64,000 nucleotides of DNA, from positions 2,666,001-2,730,000 of the forward strand of contig NZ_CP018151.1 of the NCBI RefSeq assembly GCF_001889265.1, read 5' to 3'. Below are positions 26,814-37,590 of this stretch, in pieces. This DNA comes from Microbacterium sp. 1.5R (GTDB taxonomy: Bacteria; Actinomycetota; Actinomycetes; Actinomycetales; Microbacteriaceae). Position 1 is the stretch's first letter. Each line of letters begins with the position of its first letter. Position numbers and translations under genes: made by a program. The notes under the pieces are model-generated. The model was not told where the DNA came from. It searched no databases and saw only the letters and a program-made list of their open reading frames with translations.

Positions 26814-28139
26814 ATGACGAACACCGCCCAGAACCACACCCCCCGCCCCGCAGGGCTGCGCGCCGGGGACCAGGTTCAGACGGCCGCCGAGCTCCGGGAG
26901 ATCTGGGAGACGGATCCCCGCTGGGACGGCGTCGAGCGCACGTACACGGCAGAGGACGTCATCCGCGTCCGCGGCTCGGTCCGCGAGGACGCGACGCTCG
27001 CGCACCGCGGAGCCGAGAACCTGTGGAACCTGCTGCACACCGAGGACTACGTCCGGGCACTGGGCGCCTACACAGGCGGGCAGGCGGTGCAGCAGGTGCG
27101 GGCGGGCCTCAAGGCCATCTACCTCTCGGGCTGGCAGGTCGCGGCCGACGGCAACCTCGCCGGTCAGACCTACCCCGACCAGTCGCTGTACCCCGCCAAC
27201 TCGGTGCCGGCGGTCGTGCGTCGCATCAACAACGCGCTGATCCGTCAGGACCAGCTCGAGCACGCCGAGGGCGACGTCACGCAGGACTGGCTCGCGCCGA
27301 TCGTCGCCGACGCCGAGGCGGGCTTCGGAGGACCGCTCAACGCCTACGAGCTCGCGCAGTCGCTGATCCAGGCCGGTGCCGCAGCCATCCACTGGGAGGA
27401 CCAGCTCGCGAGCGAGAAGAAGTGCGGCCACCTCGGCGGAAAGGTGCTCGTGCCGACGCAGCAGCACATCCGCACCCTGAACGCCGCGCGTCTCGCCGCC
27501 GACGTGGCCGGAGTCCCGACGGTGATCATCGCCAGGACGGATGCTCTCGCGGCCGACCTGCTCACCAGCGATGTCGACGAGCGCGACCAGCAGTTCACCA
27601 CCGGCGAGCGCACGACCGAGGGCTTCTACCGCATCCGCCCCGGCATCGAGTCGGTCATCAGCCGAGGCCTCGCCTTCGCGCCGTACGCCGATCTGCTGTG
27701 GGTCGAGACGGGTGAACCCGACATCGAGCTGGCACGTGAGTTCGCCGCCGCGATCCATGCCGAGTTCCCGGGCAAGCTGCTCGCCTACAACTGCTCACCG
27801 AGCTTCAACTGGAAGCGCCACCTGTCGGACGCCGAGATCGCGACGTTCCAGCAGGAGCTGGCTGACCTGGGCTACAAGTTCCAGTTCATCACGCTCGCCG
27901 GCTTCCACGCCCTGAACCACTCGATGTTCGACCTCGCCCGCGGCTACGCCGATCGCGCCATGAGCGCGTACGTCGAGCTGCAGGAGGCCGAGTTCGCCGC
28001 GGAGGCGAACGGCTACACCGCCACCAAGCACCAGCGCGAGGCGGGCACCGGCTACTTCGACGTCATCTCTACCGCGCTCAACCCCGACAGCGCGACCCTC
28101 GCCCTCGCCGGCTCCACCGAAGCCGCGCAGTTCCACTGA
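26814..28139 (+). CDS. aceA: Isocitrate lyase
   Basis: A 441-residue enzyme that splits isocitrate to glyoxylate and succinate, the first step of the glyoxylate shunt. The catalytic signature KKCGHLGGK with the nucleophilic Cys is near residues 201-209; [20 protein letters not shown] and [12 protein letters not shown] are the other active-site regions. The ATG has GGAGGAGA upstream. It is followed 24 bases later by aceB, so the two shunt enzymes form an operon controlled by the divergent RamB-like gene. Confidence 0.97.
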   Translation: MTNTAQNHTPRPAGLRAGDQVQTAAELREIWETDPRWDGVERTYTAEDVIRVRGSVREDATLAHRGAENLWNLLHTEDYVRALGAYTGGQAVQQVRAGLKAIYLSGWQVAADGNLAGQTYPDQSLYPANSVPAVVRRINNALIRQDQLEHAEGDVTQDWLAPIVADAEAGFGGPLNAYELAQSLIQAGAAAIHWEDQLASEKKCGHLGGKVLVPTQQHIRTLNAARLAADVAGVPTVIIARTDALAADLLTSDVDERDQQFTTGERTTEGFYRIRPGIESVISRGLAFAPYADLLWVETGEPDIELAREFAAAIHAEFPGKLLAYNCSPSFNWKRHLSDAEIATFQQELADLGYKFQFITLAGFHALNHSMFDLARGYADRAMSAYVELQEAEFAAEANGYTATKHQREAGTGYFDVISTALNPDSATLALAGSTEAAQFH

Positions 28140-28163
28140 GCCACTTGTGAAGGACACACGATC

Positions 28164-29831
<1,668 letters not shown>

Positions 29832-29838
29832 GACTCTG

Positions 29839-29886
29839 ACGAGGAGCCCCTCGGATGCCGCCATCGGCAGCCGAGGGGCTCCTCGT
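29839..29886 (+). terminator. Terminator of aceA-aceB
   Basis: A perfect 16-bp stem ACGAGGAGCCCCTCGG / CCGAGGGGCTCCTCGT. The 16-base interior contains its own TGCCG-CCAT-CGGCA hairpin. Confidence 0.85.
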
Positions 29887-29942
29887 GCGTGATGCGGAGG
29901 ACCGCCGGAGCCCGCCGCCGCCGGCGGGCGTAGCCTGAGAAC

Positions 29943-30377
29943 ATGAGCGACGTGTGGTCCGACATCTCGTCCGAGTTCCTTCACCTCTACCCGCGAGGGC
30001 GCCGACTGATCGCGGTCGCCGGAGCGGATGCCGAGCGCTCGCGTCGAGCGGCGGACGACCTCGCGACGGCGCTGATCGCCGCCGGGCAGCACGTCGAGCG
30101 TGCGCACAGCGCGGATGCCGATGAAGCGGCGTTGCGCGGCGACGTGATCGCTCCGTTCCGCACCGGCTCCGATCCGGCGACGGTCCTGATCGTCTCGGGC
30201 CCGGCAGCGCTGCTCAGCCCGACGGCGAGGGGCATCTGGAACTTCATCGTGTGGCAGCTCGCCGATGATGAGTCCCCGCACTCGATCGCCGGCGCGATCG
30301 TCGACGTGACGGACCCGGCGGCTCCGACGCGGCGTTTCGCCGACTACTGCGCGCTGCCTTCCTCGTTCGGCGCGTGA
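29943..30377 (+). CDS. Hypothetical protein with a degenerate nucleotide-kinase-like fold
   Basis: A 144-residue soluble protein, not confidently recognised. The start RRLIAVAGADAERSRRAADD followed by LATALIAAGQHVERAHSADA has the beta-strand/loop/helix pattern of actinobacterial uridine-kinase-like P-loop proteins. The GxxxxGK[ST] loop is absent, with ADAERSRR in its place. A second hydrophobic strand, ATVLIVSGPAALLSP, matches where such proteins have Walker B. It may be a non-catalytic relative. It has no operon partner: aceB ends at a terminator upstream, and the AraC gene converges. Confidence 0.65.
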   Translation: MSDVWSDISSEFLHLYPRGRRLIAVAGADAERSRRAADDLATALIAAGQHVERAHSADADEAALRGDVIAPFRTGSDPATVLIVSGPAALLSPTARGIWNFIVWQLADDESPHSIAGAIVDVTDPAAPTRRFADYCALPSSFGA

Positions 30378-30808
30378 CGCCGAGGGGGATTCGCGGGTGC
30401 CCCGGTCTCCCCTGACCGAAGCACCCGCACGTCCACCCGCGCCCTCGCGCAGGTGGTCCGTCATGCCCGACGCTTTCGCGCCTGTCCCCCGAACTTCCGG
30501 ACGGGCGATCCCGCCGCGTCCGGAAGCCGTGACGGCCGATGCGCCAGGAGCGGAGCTCCGTCGCGATCTGCCGTCATGGCCCGCCTGGGGACACGGGCAG
30601 GTTCAGGTTAGGAGCGGCTCCGACGATCCGGAAGCGCCGCAGGACGTTGCGTCACCCGGTGCGCTCGGCCCGGCACGCAGAACCCGCGTTGGCACCAGAT
30701 TCGCGATCATGTGTCACTCTCTGTCGGGGTCGGCGAAGCAGCCGGACAGCACACGGCAGGCCCGCGCGGGCGCGCGCGTCGGTCCGCGACGGACAGCCCC
30801 GACCGGGT
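30378..30808. other. Intergenic stretch without a supported gene
   Basis: About 430 bases between two convergent genes. Open frames exist but lack family similarity, ribosome binding sites and codon pattern. No RNA gene was recognised. The only clear structure is the hairpin at its right end. Confidence 0.6.
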
Positions 30809-30823
30809 CGGCCCGATGGGCCG
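30809..30823 (-). terminator. Hairpin after the AraC-family gene
   Basis: CGGCCC-GAT-GGGCCG, a perfect 6-bp stem 8 bases past the stop at 30831. A larger outer pairing, GCCCCGACC with GGTCGGGGC, can enclose it and the stop codon. Confidence 0.5.
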
Positions 30824-30830
30824 GCCTCGG

Positions 30831-31910
30831 TCAGGCGGTCGGGGCGGACTGCTCGTCGCTGAGCAGCATCGCCTCGGCGAGACGCGGCGGCTGCGTGCGG
30901 GCCGCGAGGCGGAAGGCACTGGGACTGTGCCCCACGTGCCGGGAGAACTGGGCCCGAAGCGCGGACGCGTCGGCGAAACCGGAGCGGGCTGCGACCGCCG
31001 CAAGGTCCTGCGGGGGCGTCGACAGCAGCTCTTCGCGCGCCGTCACGAGACGCCGACGCAGCAAGCGGTTCGCGGGGCTCTCGTCGGCACCTTCATACAG
31101 GCGGAACAGCTGGCGACGGCTGACGTGCAGGTCGGCGGCGAGCTCTGCGATGCCGAATGCCGGATCACGATGCCGCCGCTCGATGATGCGCCCCGCCTCC
31201 GCGCGGAACTCACTCGTCCGGCTGGTCTCGCCGTCGCCGGGGAACTGTCGGAAGAGCCCTCGCACGAGCGCGATCAGCGCCGCCTCGGTGCCGGCGAGCG
31301 CCCCCTGACCCTGATCCGGATCCTGCGCCCACTCGAACAGCATCCGCGCGAGCGAGGCTCCCGCTGCCCGGGTGAGTGGGGTGTCCGGGAACATGTCGGC
31401 CCCTCGAGCGAGGACGTGCCGATAGCCGGGGAGGGCCGCCACGGGAACGACGACCCCGGTCGAGTTGGTGACCCCGAACTGCTCGACGGCCGATGGGCCC
31501 AGGCTCGACATGAAGCCGACGCGGCCGACGCCCATGGCCTGCACCCCCGCCGCGGTGTTCAGGCGCTGCCCGCCCTGCTGCACCATCCCGACGATGATGA
31601 TGTCCTCGCCCTCGGCGATCGCTCGCTCGTAGCTCACGGTGTGCGCCGTCTCGAGGGTGCTGTAGAGCATGGTCGAGCCGATGGACCTGCGAAGCAGCGC
31701 CGCCTCGAACGCATCCGGGTCGTCGGCCCTCATCGCGCCGAAGTTCGACAGCTGCAGCATGCCGATTCGACCGTCGAGGCGAATGACCTGCTCGGAGAAC
31801 CACGAGGGAAACGCGAACGCCTCGGCGCCTCCGATCGATGACGACCACAGTCCACCCGAAAGCCGGGCGAGCCAGCCGGCCAACTCCGCGTCGTCGATCA
31901 TTCGCCCCAT
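30831..31910 (-). CDS. AraC-family transcriptional regulator
   Basis: A 359-residue regulator with the AraC DNA-binding domain at the C-terminus (about residues 235-335): FGIAELAADLHVSRRQLFRL then LAAVAARSGFADASALRAQF, ending SRHVGHSPSAFR. The first ~220 residues resemble the AraC-binding-like sensory domain of oxygenase-pathway activators, with no identifiable ligand. Starts at 31910 and 31901 are both possible. It stands alone behind its own promoter; no target gene is evident. Confidence 0.88.
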   Translation of the reverse strand: MGRMIDDAELAGWLARLSGGLWSSSIGGAEAFAFPSWFSEQVIRLDGRIGMLQLSNFGAMRADDPDAFEAALLRRSIGSTMLYSTLETAHTVSYERAIAEGEDIIIVGMVQQGGQRLNTAAGVQAMGVGRVGFMSSLGPSAVEQFGVTNSTGVVVPVAALPGYRHVLARGADMFPDTPLTRAAGASLARMLFEWAQDPDQGQGALAGTEAALIALVRGLFRQFPGDGETSRTSEFRAEAGRIIERRHRDPAFGIAELAADLHVSRRQLFRLYEGADESPANRLLRRRLVTAREELLSTPPQDLAAVAARSGFADASALRAQFSRHVGHSPSAFRLAARTQPPRLAEAMLLSDEQSAPTA

Positions 31911-31966
31911 CGCAACCCCCAGCGGAAGCCCGCCGCGTGCGCATCGGCTGCTCCGTCCCCGCCCTC

Positions 31967-31995
31967 ACCCTAGGTTCGCGCCAGAAGCCATGCAA
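31967..31995 (-). promoter_or_regulatory. Promoter of the AraC-family gene
   Basis: On the minus strand: TTGCAT (-35, 31995-31990), a 17-base spacer and TAGGGT (-10, 31972-31967), about 57 bases before the start codon. This is one of the best sigma-A-type matches in the window. Confidence 0.55.
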
Positions 31996-32046
31996 TATAC
32001 GTTGCGTGCGGCCGCGACAGCGGCGCGCCGCCAGCCGTCTTGCGCG

Positions 32047-32556
32047 TCAGCGGAACGACGCAGCCACCGAGTTGCGGTGATAGTCGAACACGATGCTGGT
32101 CCTGGTCGAGGCGACGCTGCTCTGGGCCGACAGATGCTCGAGCACGAACTCCCGCATCTCCGATGAGTCGGCCACCGCGATGTGCAGCAGGAAGTCGTCA
32201 TCCCCGCCGAGGAAGAAGACCTGGATCACCTGGGGCAGAGCGCGCACACGGTCGGCGAACTCGACGATGCTCTCGCGCCGAGCGCTCGGTCGAAGGCTCA
32301 CTCCGATGATGGCCTGCAGGCCGGCGCCCAACTTCCGCTCGTCGACGCTGGCATGGAAGCCGCTGATGACTCCGCGTTCGACGAGTGCGCGCAGACGCGC
32401 GTGCGCGGTCGACGGCGCGACTCCGAGGTGACCCGCGAGCTCGGCGTTCGTCATCCGACCGTCCGCGCTCAGCAGCTGTACGATCCTCGCGTCGATGGCG
32501 TCGAGAGCCGGTGCCCGAAGGGTGTTCGGCTGAGGGGTTTCGGGTGACGTCTCCAT
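32047..32556 (-). CDS. Lrp/AsnC-family regulator, probably of ald
   Basis: A 169-residue feast/famine regulator. The helix-turn-helix is LDAIDARIVQLLSADGRMTN followed by AELAGHLGVAPSTAHARLRA (about residues 18-60). The C-terminal RAM ligand domain follows (GAGLQAIIGVSL to FLLHIAVADSSEMREFVLEH). It is divergent from alanine dehydrogenase, the layout of mycobacterial AldR-ald, so it likely responds to alanine. The start at 32556 has no Shine-Dalgarno; CATAAT ends seven bases upstream, which suggests a leaderless mRNA. Confidence 0.92.
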   Translation of the reverse strand: METSPETPQPNTLRAPALDAIDARIVQLLSADGRMTNAELAGHLGVAPSTAHARLRALVERGVISGFHASVDERKLGAGLQAIIGVSLRPSARRESIVEFADRVRALPQVIQVFFLGGDDDFLLHIAVADSSEMREFVLEHLSAQSSVASTRTSIVFDYHRNSVAASFR

Positions 32557-32602
32557 GCGAACGATTATGCAGGAATCACCCCAAGCGCGAATCTTCTTCA
32601 GG

Positions 32603-32616
32603 CATTCTGTCGAATG
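32603..32616. promoter_or_regulatory. Candidate Lrp-type operator between lrp and ald
   Basis: Inverted repeat CATTC-TGTC-GAATG. Related GAAT/ATTC half-sites occur at 32573, 32589 and 32632 in the same 115-base gap, as expected for a multi-dimer Lrp regulator. This is a pattern-based inference. Confidence 0.4.
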
Positions 32617-32671
32617 ATCGAAGTTTCTGCGATTCTGAAATGCACTCACGCAACCGTCACTTGGAGGATCG

Positions 32672-33766
32672 ATGAAGATCGGCGTGCCGACCGAGGTCAA
32701 GAACAACGAGAACCGCACCGCGCTCACCCCCGCAGGCGCAGACCGTCTGGTGCACGAGGGCCACCGCGTGCTCGTGCAGTCCGGGGCGGGCGTCGGTTCG
32801 GGCATCTCCGACGAGGCCTATCGGATCGCGGGTGCCGAGATCGTCGACACCGCCGAGGAGACCTGGGGCGAGGCGGAGCTGCTCATCAAGGTCAAGGAGC
32901 CGATCGCCCAGGAGTACGGGTTCCTGCGCTCGGATCTCACCCTCTTCACCTACCTGCATCTGGCCGCCGACCGAGCGCTGACGACGGCGCTCGTCGACGC
33001 GGGCACCACCGCCGTCGCCTACGAGACGGTGCAGCTGCCCGACCGCAGCCTCCCTCTGCTCGTGCCGATGAGCGAGATCGCGGGACGCCTGTCCGTGACG
33101 ATGGGGTCATACTCCCTCATGCGATCCGCAGGAGGACGGGGCGTGCTCATGGGAGGCATCGCGGGCGCCCCGCGCGCCAAGACCGTCGTGATCGGCGGCG
33201 GTGTCGCCGGTGAGCACGCGGCCGCGAACGCGCTCGGGCTCGGATCACAGGTGACCGTCATCGACATCTCGCTGCCGCGACTCCGCGAGCTCGAGCACCG
33301 CTACGGCGGTGCTCTGCAGACCCGCGCGTCGAGCCGGTACGACATCGCCGAAGAGCTCGCGACGGCCGACCTGGTCATCGGATCCGTGCTCATCCCCGGG
33401 GCTGCGGCGCCGAAGCTCGTGACCGACGACATGGTCGCGACCATGAAGCCCGGATCCGTGCTGGTCGACATCGCCATCGACCAGGGCGGATGCTTCGAAG
33501 GCTCGCGCCCCACGACGCACGACGACCCGACGTTCGCGGTGCACGACTCGATCTACTACTGCGTCGCGAACATGCCGGGCGCGGTGCCCGAGACGGCCAC
33601 GCGGGCATTGACCAATGCCACACTCCCGTATGTCTCGGCCATCGCCGGCAAGGGGTGGGAGCGTGCAGCAGCCGACGACACCGCACTGGCCCAGGGCCTC
33701 AACGTCCAGGGTGGCCGCATCACCCTGGATGCCGTTGCGCGCGCGCACGGCATGCACACCGCCTGA
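32672..33766 (+). CDS. ald: Alanine dehydrogenase
   Basis: A 364-residue NAD-dependent enzyme that interconverts L-alanine with pyruvate and ammonia. Visible: the N-terminal [20 protein letters not shown] with the substrate arginine, KVKEP with the catalytic lysine region, [13 protein letters not shown] with the catalytic His, and the Rossmann motif [20 protein letters not shown]. The ATG has TTGGAGG upstream. It is probably controlled by the divergent Lrp-type gene. The C-terminal ~25 residues close the usual length. Confidence 0.96.
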   Translation: MKIGVPTEVKNNENRTALTPAGADRLVHEGHRVLVQSGAGVGSGISDEAYRIAGAEIVDTAEETWGEAELLIKVKEPIAQEYGFLRSDLTLFTYLHLAADRALTTALVDAGTTAVAYETVQLPDRSLPLLVPMSEIAGRLSVTMGSYSLMRSAGGRGVLMGGIAGAPRAKTVVIGGGVAGEHAAANALGLGSQVTVIDISLPRLRELEHRYGGALQTRASSRYDIAEELATADLVIGSVLIPGAAAPKLVTDDMVATMKPGSVLVDIAIDQGGCFEGSRPTTHDDPTFAVHDSIYYCVANMPGAVPETATRALTNATLPYVSAIAGKGWERAAADDTALAQGLNVQGGRITLDAVARAHGMHTA

Positions 33767-33839
33767 GCGGCGAGCATCAGCACGAAAGAACCGTGATTCT
33801 TGACGACCATTCACTCGTCATCGGCGAGGTCGACCCGGG

Positions 33840-33852
33840 TACGCTCGTAGTC
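33840..33852 (+). promoter_or_regulatory. -10 box of a probable leaderless aminotransferase transcript
   Basis: TACGCT at 33840-33845 ends seven bases before the GTG start at 33853, and no Shine-Dalgarno is present. This places the transcript start at or near the first base of the GTG. Confidence 0.45.
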
Positions 33853-35052
33853 GTGACCGAACGCGCTCCTCTCTCCCGCAAGCTCTCCGCCATCGCCGAA
33901 TCCGCGACCCTCAAGGTCGACGCCAAGGCCAAGGCACTCAAGGCCGAAGGCAAGCCGATCATCTCGTACGCCGCCGGCGAGCCCGATTTCGCGACCCCGC
34001 AGTTCATCGTCGACGCGGCCGCCGAGGCGCTCGCCGATCCCGCCAGCTACCGGTACACCCCGGCTCCGGGCCTGCCCGCGCTGCGCGAGGCGATCGCCGC
34101 GAAGACGCTGCGTGACTCCGGCCTCGAGGTCTCGCCGAGCCAGGTCATCGTGACCAACGGCGGCAAGCAGTCGGTCTACCAGGCGTTCCAGGCCGTGGTG
34201 AACCCGGGCGACGAGGTGCTTCTGCCTGCGCCGTACTGGACGACCTACCCCGAGGCGATCCGTCTTGCGGACGGCACGCCGGTCGAGGTCTTCGCGGGCG
34301 CCGATCAGGACTACAAGGTCACCGTCGACCAGCTCGAGGCCGCTCGCACCGAGCGCACGACCGCGCTCGTGTTCGTGTCGCCCTCCAACCCCACCGGATC
34401 GGTGTACACGGCCGAGGAGACGGCGGCGATCGGCGAGTGGGCACTCGAGCACGGCATCTGGGTCATCTCCGACGAGATCTACCAGAACCTCACCTATGAG
34501 GGCGTCAAGGCGACCTCCATCGTCGAGGCCGTGCCCGCGGTGGCGGGGCAGACGATCCTCGTCAACGGCGTCGCGAAGACCTACGCCATGACCGGCTGGC
34601 GCGTGGGCTGGATGGTCGGACCGGCGGATGCCATCAAGGTCGCCGCGAACCTGCAGTCCCACCTGTCGAGCAACGTCAACAACGTCGCACAGAAGGCGGC
34701 GATCGCTGCCCTCAACGGGCCCCAGACCGAAGCCGAGCAGTTCCGCGAGGCGTTCGACCGCCGCCGCCGCCTCATCGTGTCCGAACTGTCGAAGATCGAC
34801 GGACTCGTGGTGCCGAACCCGCTGGGCGCCTTCTACGTCTACCCCGACGTGCAGGGTCTGCTCGGACGCACGTGGGGCGGCAAGACGCCGACGACCTCGC
34901 TCGAGCTCGCCGACCTCATCCTCGAGCAGGCCGAGGTGGCCGTCGTCCCGGGCGAGGCATTCGGTCCCTCCGGGTACATCCGCATGTCGTACGCGCTCGG
35001 CGACGACCAGCTCCTCGAGGGTGTGCAGCGACTGCAGCGTCTGTTCGCCTGA
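33853..35052 (+). CDS. aspC: Aspartate aminotransferase-type class I aminotransferase
   Basis: A 399-residue PLP enzyme of the Iα/Iγ aminotransferase group. It likely moves amino groups between aspartate and 2-oxoglutarate. Motifs: [44 protein letters not shown], the PLP aspartate in [15 protein letters not shown], the Schiff-base lysine in [20 protein letters not shown], and the substrate arginine in GYIRMSYAL. The GTG at 33853 is where the family N-terminus begins. In related genomes this gene lies next to murB and upstream of tRNA-Trp-secE; here the tRNA is 27 kb away. Confidence 0.93.
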   Translation: MTERAPLSRKLSAIAESATLKVDAKAKALKAEGKPIISYAAGEPDFATPQFIVDAAAEALADPASYRYTPAPGLPALREAIAAKTLRDSGLEVSPSQVIVTNGGKQSVYQAFQAVVNPGDEVLLPAPYWTTYPEAIRLADGTPVEVFAGADQDYKVTVDQLEAARTERTTALVFVSPSNPTGSVYTAEETAAIGEWALEHGIWVISDEIYQNLTYEGVKATSIVEAVPAVAGQTILVNGVAKTYAMTGWRVGWMVGPADAIKVAANLQSHLSSNVNNVAQKAAIAALNGPQTEAEQFREAFDRRRRLIVSELSKIDGLVVPNPLGAFYVYPDVQGLLGRTWGGKTPTTSLELADLILEQAEVAVVPGEAFGPSGYIRMSYALGDDQLLEGVQRLQRLFA

Positions 35053-35070
35053 GGCCGGTCTGCGACGAGA

Positions 35071-35472
35071 TCACTCCTCGTCGTGGAAGCCGATCAGCCA
35101 GCGGATGCCGTAGCGGTCGGTGACGGTGCCGTCGTAGTCGCCCCACGCGCGCTTCTGCAGGGCGTCGGTCACTCGGCCATGCTCTGACAGCCGGTCGAAC
35201 CAGCTCGTCAGCGTCGACGCGTCGGCGGTGCCGAGCAGAGAGAGGAACATCCCGCTCATCTGCACGGCATCGTCGTCCGCACCGGCATCCGCTCCCGCCA
35301 GTTCGACCGGTCCTGAGAGCTGCCCGTGGGCGACCGCATCGGCCGGACCGTCTGCACGACCCGCACTGGCATAGTCGACGAGCTGAAGCTCTCCTCCGAA
35401 GACGTCACGGTAGTGCTCCAGCGCTTCGGCCGCGTTTCCGGGAAACAGCAGGTACGGGATCAGTCCGCTCAT
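35071..35472 (-). CDS. VOC-superfamily (PhnB-like) protein
   Basis: A 133-residue cytoplasmic protein of the glyoxalase/bleomycin-resistance fold, PhnB-like subgroup. The N-terminus MSGLIPYLLFPGNAAEALEH followed by YRDVFGGEL is the family opening. The C-terminus RAWGDYDGTVTDRYGIRWLI is typical of PhnB proteins. The start is the ATG at 35472. The role is unknown; many members lack enzymatic activity. It sits between two convergent conserved genes and is probably an independent small gene. Confidence 0.85.
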   Translation of the reverse strand: MSGLIPYLLFPGNAAEALEHYRDVFGGELQLVDYASAGRADGPADAVAHGQLSGPVELAGADAGADDDAVQMSGMFLSLLGTADASTLTSWFDRLSEHGRVTDALQKRAWGDYDGTVTDRYGIRWLIGFHDEE

Positions 35473-35534
35473 GCCGCGAGTGTACGGCGAACGGGCGACG
35501 TTGTCAGGCGGGCGCGGGCTCGCTGCGTCGCGAC

Positions 35535-36677
35535 TCAGAGCTCGACGCCGAGCAGCACGGGCTCCGGCTGCAGCACGAGACCGAACTCCGAATGGACGCG
35601 GCTCTGGATGAATCGTGCGAGCTCCGAGACCTCGGCCGCTGTCGCCCCGCCCCGGTTGGTGAGGGCGAGCGCGTGCTTCGTCGAGACCGAGGCGCGCGAG
35701 CGCGGCAGCTTGAACCCCTTGCGGATTCCGGCCTGCTCGATCAGCCACGCTGCGCTCACCTTGACGTCGGGGGCCTCCGGCTTGGCGGGAGGGACATACC
35801 CGTCGTACGAGGCGAGCGGGATCACCGTGACGGTATCCAGATCCGGGGTCACCGGCCACCGCGGGCACTCGGGCGGCAGAGCACGGGCCACGACCTCCGG
35901 CACGATCGCATTCTGGAAGAACGAGCCGACGCCATGGGTGTCCGGATCGTTCTCGTCGAGCAGCATCCCCTTCGAGGCGCGGGTGGCGAGGATCCGCTCG
36001 CGCACCCAGGTCAGCGGCACCGGGGCGTCGGAGTCCAGACCCAGCGCCCTCCTGAGCTGCTCGCCGCGCACCACCCGCTCGTCAGCGACGAGAAGGTCGA
36101 CCGTGACCGACAGGATGACGGCCCGACGCTGCGGCACGCTGCCGTAGTGATGCTTGAGCACGGAGGTGCGGAAACCGAGCCCCAGTTCGGATGCCGGCAC
36201 CACCGACACCTCGCCGGTGGCCTCGTCGATCAGCTCGACCTCGACCAGGGTCTCCTGGATCTCCTGCCCGTACGCCCCGATGTTCTGCACGGGCGAGGCG
36301 CCGACGGTGCCCGGGATGCCGCTCATCGCCTCGAGACCGGCGTAACCGTGCTCGACCGCATAGGCGACGAGATCGTCCCAGCCATGCCCCGCCTGCACAC
36401 GCAGCCTGATGCGTCCCGCGTGCGGCGAGGGCAGCTCCTCGATGCCGCGGGTGAGGACGCGGATGACCGTCCCCTCGAACGACTCGTCGCCGATGAACAG
36501 GTTGGATCCTCCGCCCAGCACGAACCACTCGTCGCCGCGTGACCACACATCGGTGAGCGCGTCGATCAGCTCCGCCGTGGTCGATGCCTCGAGCATGCGC
36601 TCGGGGGCGCCTCCCGTGCGCAGGGTCGTGAGAGTCGCGAGCCTCAGCGGCTCGACCTCGTGCACAGCGCCACCCAT
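35535..36677 (-). CDS. murB: UDP-N-acetylmuramate dehydrogenase
   Basis: A 380-residue FAD enzyme that reduces UDP-GlcNAc-enolpyruvate to UDP-MurNAc with NADPH in peptidoglycan synthesis. The FAD domain shows FVLGGGSNLFIGDESFEGTV and GLEAMSGIPGTVGASPVQNI. The catalytic serine lies in HGVGSFFQNAIV. C-terminal SAAWLIEQAGIRKGF and THALALTNRGGATA-like patches are present. Its ATG overlaps the stop of the MaoC-type gene (TGATG), so the three hotdog/murB genes are coupled. Confidence 0.96.
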   Translation of the reverse strand: MGGAVHEVEPLRLATLTTLRTGGAPERMLEASTTAELIDALTDVWSRGDEWFVLGGGSNLFIGDESFEGTVIRVLTRGIEELPSPHAGRIRLRVQAGHGWDDLVAYAVEHGYAGLEAMSGIPGTVGASPVQNIGAYGQEIQETLVEVELIDEATGEVSVVPASELGLGFRTSVLKHHYGSVPQRRAVILSVTVDLLVADERVVRGEQLRRALGLDSDAPVPLTWVRERILATRASKGMLLDENDPDTHGVGSFFQNAIVPEVVARALPPECPRWPVTPDLDTVTVIPLASYDGYVPPAKPEAPDVKVSAAWLIEQAGIRKGFKLPRSRASVSTKHALALTNRGGATAAEVSELARFIQSRVHSEFGLVLQPEPVLLGVEL

Positions 36678-37078
36678 CAGGAGGCGACGCGCAGCTGCGC
36701 CTTGACGAGGACCGTCGTCTCAGCGAACGTGACTTTGAGATCGATCCGAGTCGACTCGTCGTCGACGGCACCGACGGTCGCGATGACGTGGAGGTCCGCT
36801 CCCTCGGTCGGGTGCACCACGACCGGCTTGGTGAAGCGCACGCCGTAGTCGAGGATCCGCGTTCCCGGTTCGAGGGCCGCGACGACCACCGACGACGCGA
36901 TGCCCATCGTGAGCATGCCGTGCGCGAGCACTCCCGGCAGACCCACCTCGGCGGCGATGTCGTCCCGGTAGTGGATCGGATTGAAGTCACCCGATGCTCC
37001 TGCGTACCGCACGAGCGATTCGCGGGTGAGATGGACGGCGCGCTCCGCGACGACGTCTCCGACAGCGAACGGCATCAC
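36677..37078 (-). CDS. MaoC-family hotdog dehydratase (HadB-like)
   Basis: A 133-residue single-hotdog protein with the hydratase-2 motif YAGASGDFNPIHYRDDIAAE; the catalytic Asp and His are near residues 31 and 36. In mycobacteria the homologous HadB works with HadA or HadC as a 3-hydroxyacyl-ACP dehydratase. Its start overlaps the upstream hotdog gene by 4 bases (ATGA); a second ATG follows directly. The pair next to murB is a conserved actinobacterial arrangement. The substrate here is not established. Confidence 0.9.
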   Translation of the reverse strand: MMPFAVGDVVAERAVHLTRESLVRYAGASGDFNPIHYRDDIAAEVGLPGVLAHGMLTMGIASSVVVAALEPGTRILDYGVRFTKPVVVHPTEGADLHVIATVGAVDDESTRIDLKVTFAETTVLVKAQLRVAS

Positions 37079-37530
37079 TCGGCTCCTTCTTCCGCGCCGA
37101 CCAGCAGCACGCTGGTGGCGGTGACGACGTGCTCGCCGTCGGCATCCGTGATCTCGGCCGCGCTGGTGATCATGGCGTTGCCGCCCATCATGCGGATGCC
37201 GGTCACGCGCAGTCGACCTGTGAGCTCGTCACCCGCGACGATGGGGCGCGAGTACGCGAACTTCTGCTCGGCGTGGATCGTGCGCGCCAGGACGATGCCG
37301 GAGTCCGGTTCGGCGAGGAGCTGCTGAAGAGTGTGGTCCTGGATGACCATCGCGAACGTCGGGGGCGCGACGACGTCGGCGAAACCGGCTGCGCGAGCCG
37401 CCTCGACGTCGGTGTGCTGCGGTGCATCGGCGAAGACGGCACGCGCGAACTCACGCACCTTCTCACGGCCGACGAGGTAGGGGGACGTCGGCGGGAACTC
37501 CCGGCCGACCAGATCTTGGTTGACTGCCAC
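37075..37530 (-). CDS. FAS1-type dehydratase domain / MaoC N-terminal-like protein (HadA-like)
   Basis: A 151-residue hotdog protein that lacks the catalytic GDxNPIH motif. It begins MAVNQDLVGREFPPTSPYLV, then KVREFARAVFADA and VVAPPTFAMVIQDHTLQQLL, all typical of HadA-type non-catalytic partners. It likely forms a heterodimer with the next gene product, supplying the substrate-binding subunit. It overlaps that gene by 4 bases. Confidence 0.88.
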   Translation of the reverse strand: MAVNQDLVGREFPPTSPYLVGREKVREFARAVFADAPQHTDVEAARAAGFADVVAPPTFAMVIQDHTLQQLLAEPDSGIVLARTIHAEQKFAYSRPIVAGDELTGRLRVTGIRMMGGNAMITSAAEITDADGEHVVTATSVLLVGAEEGAE

Positions 37531-37590
37531 CCCTCGATCCTACTTTCTCGGTCATGGGGCGCGGTGCCCGTAAGCCGGAACTAAGGGCGT

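Noticed and set aside
30397..31308. Plus-strand open frame overlapping the AraC-family gene
   Set aside because: Ser/Arg-rich translation with no motif; the AraC gene on the minus strand explains half of it.
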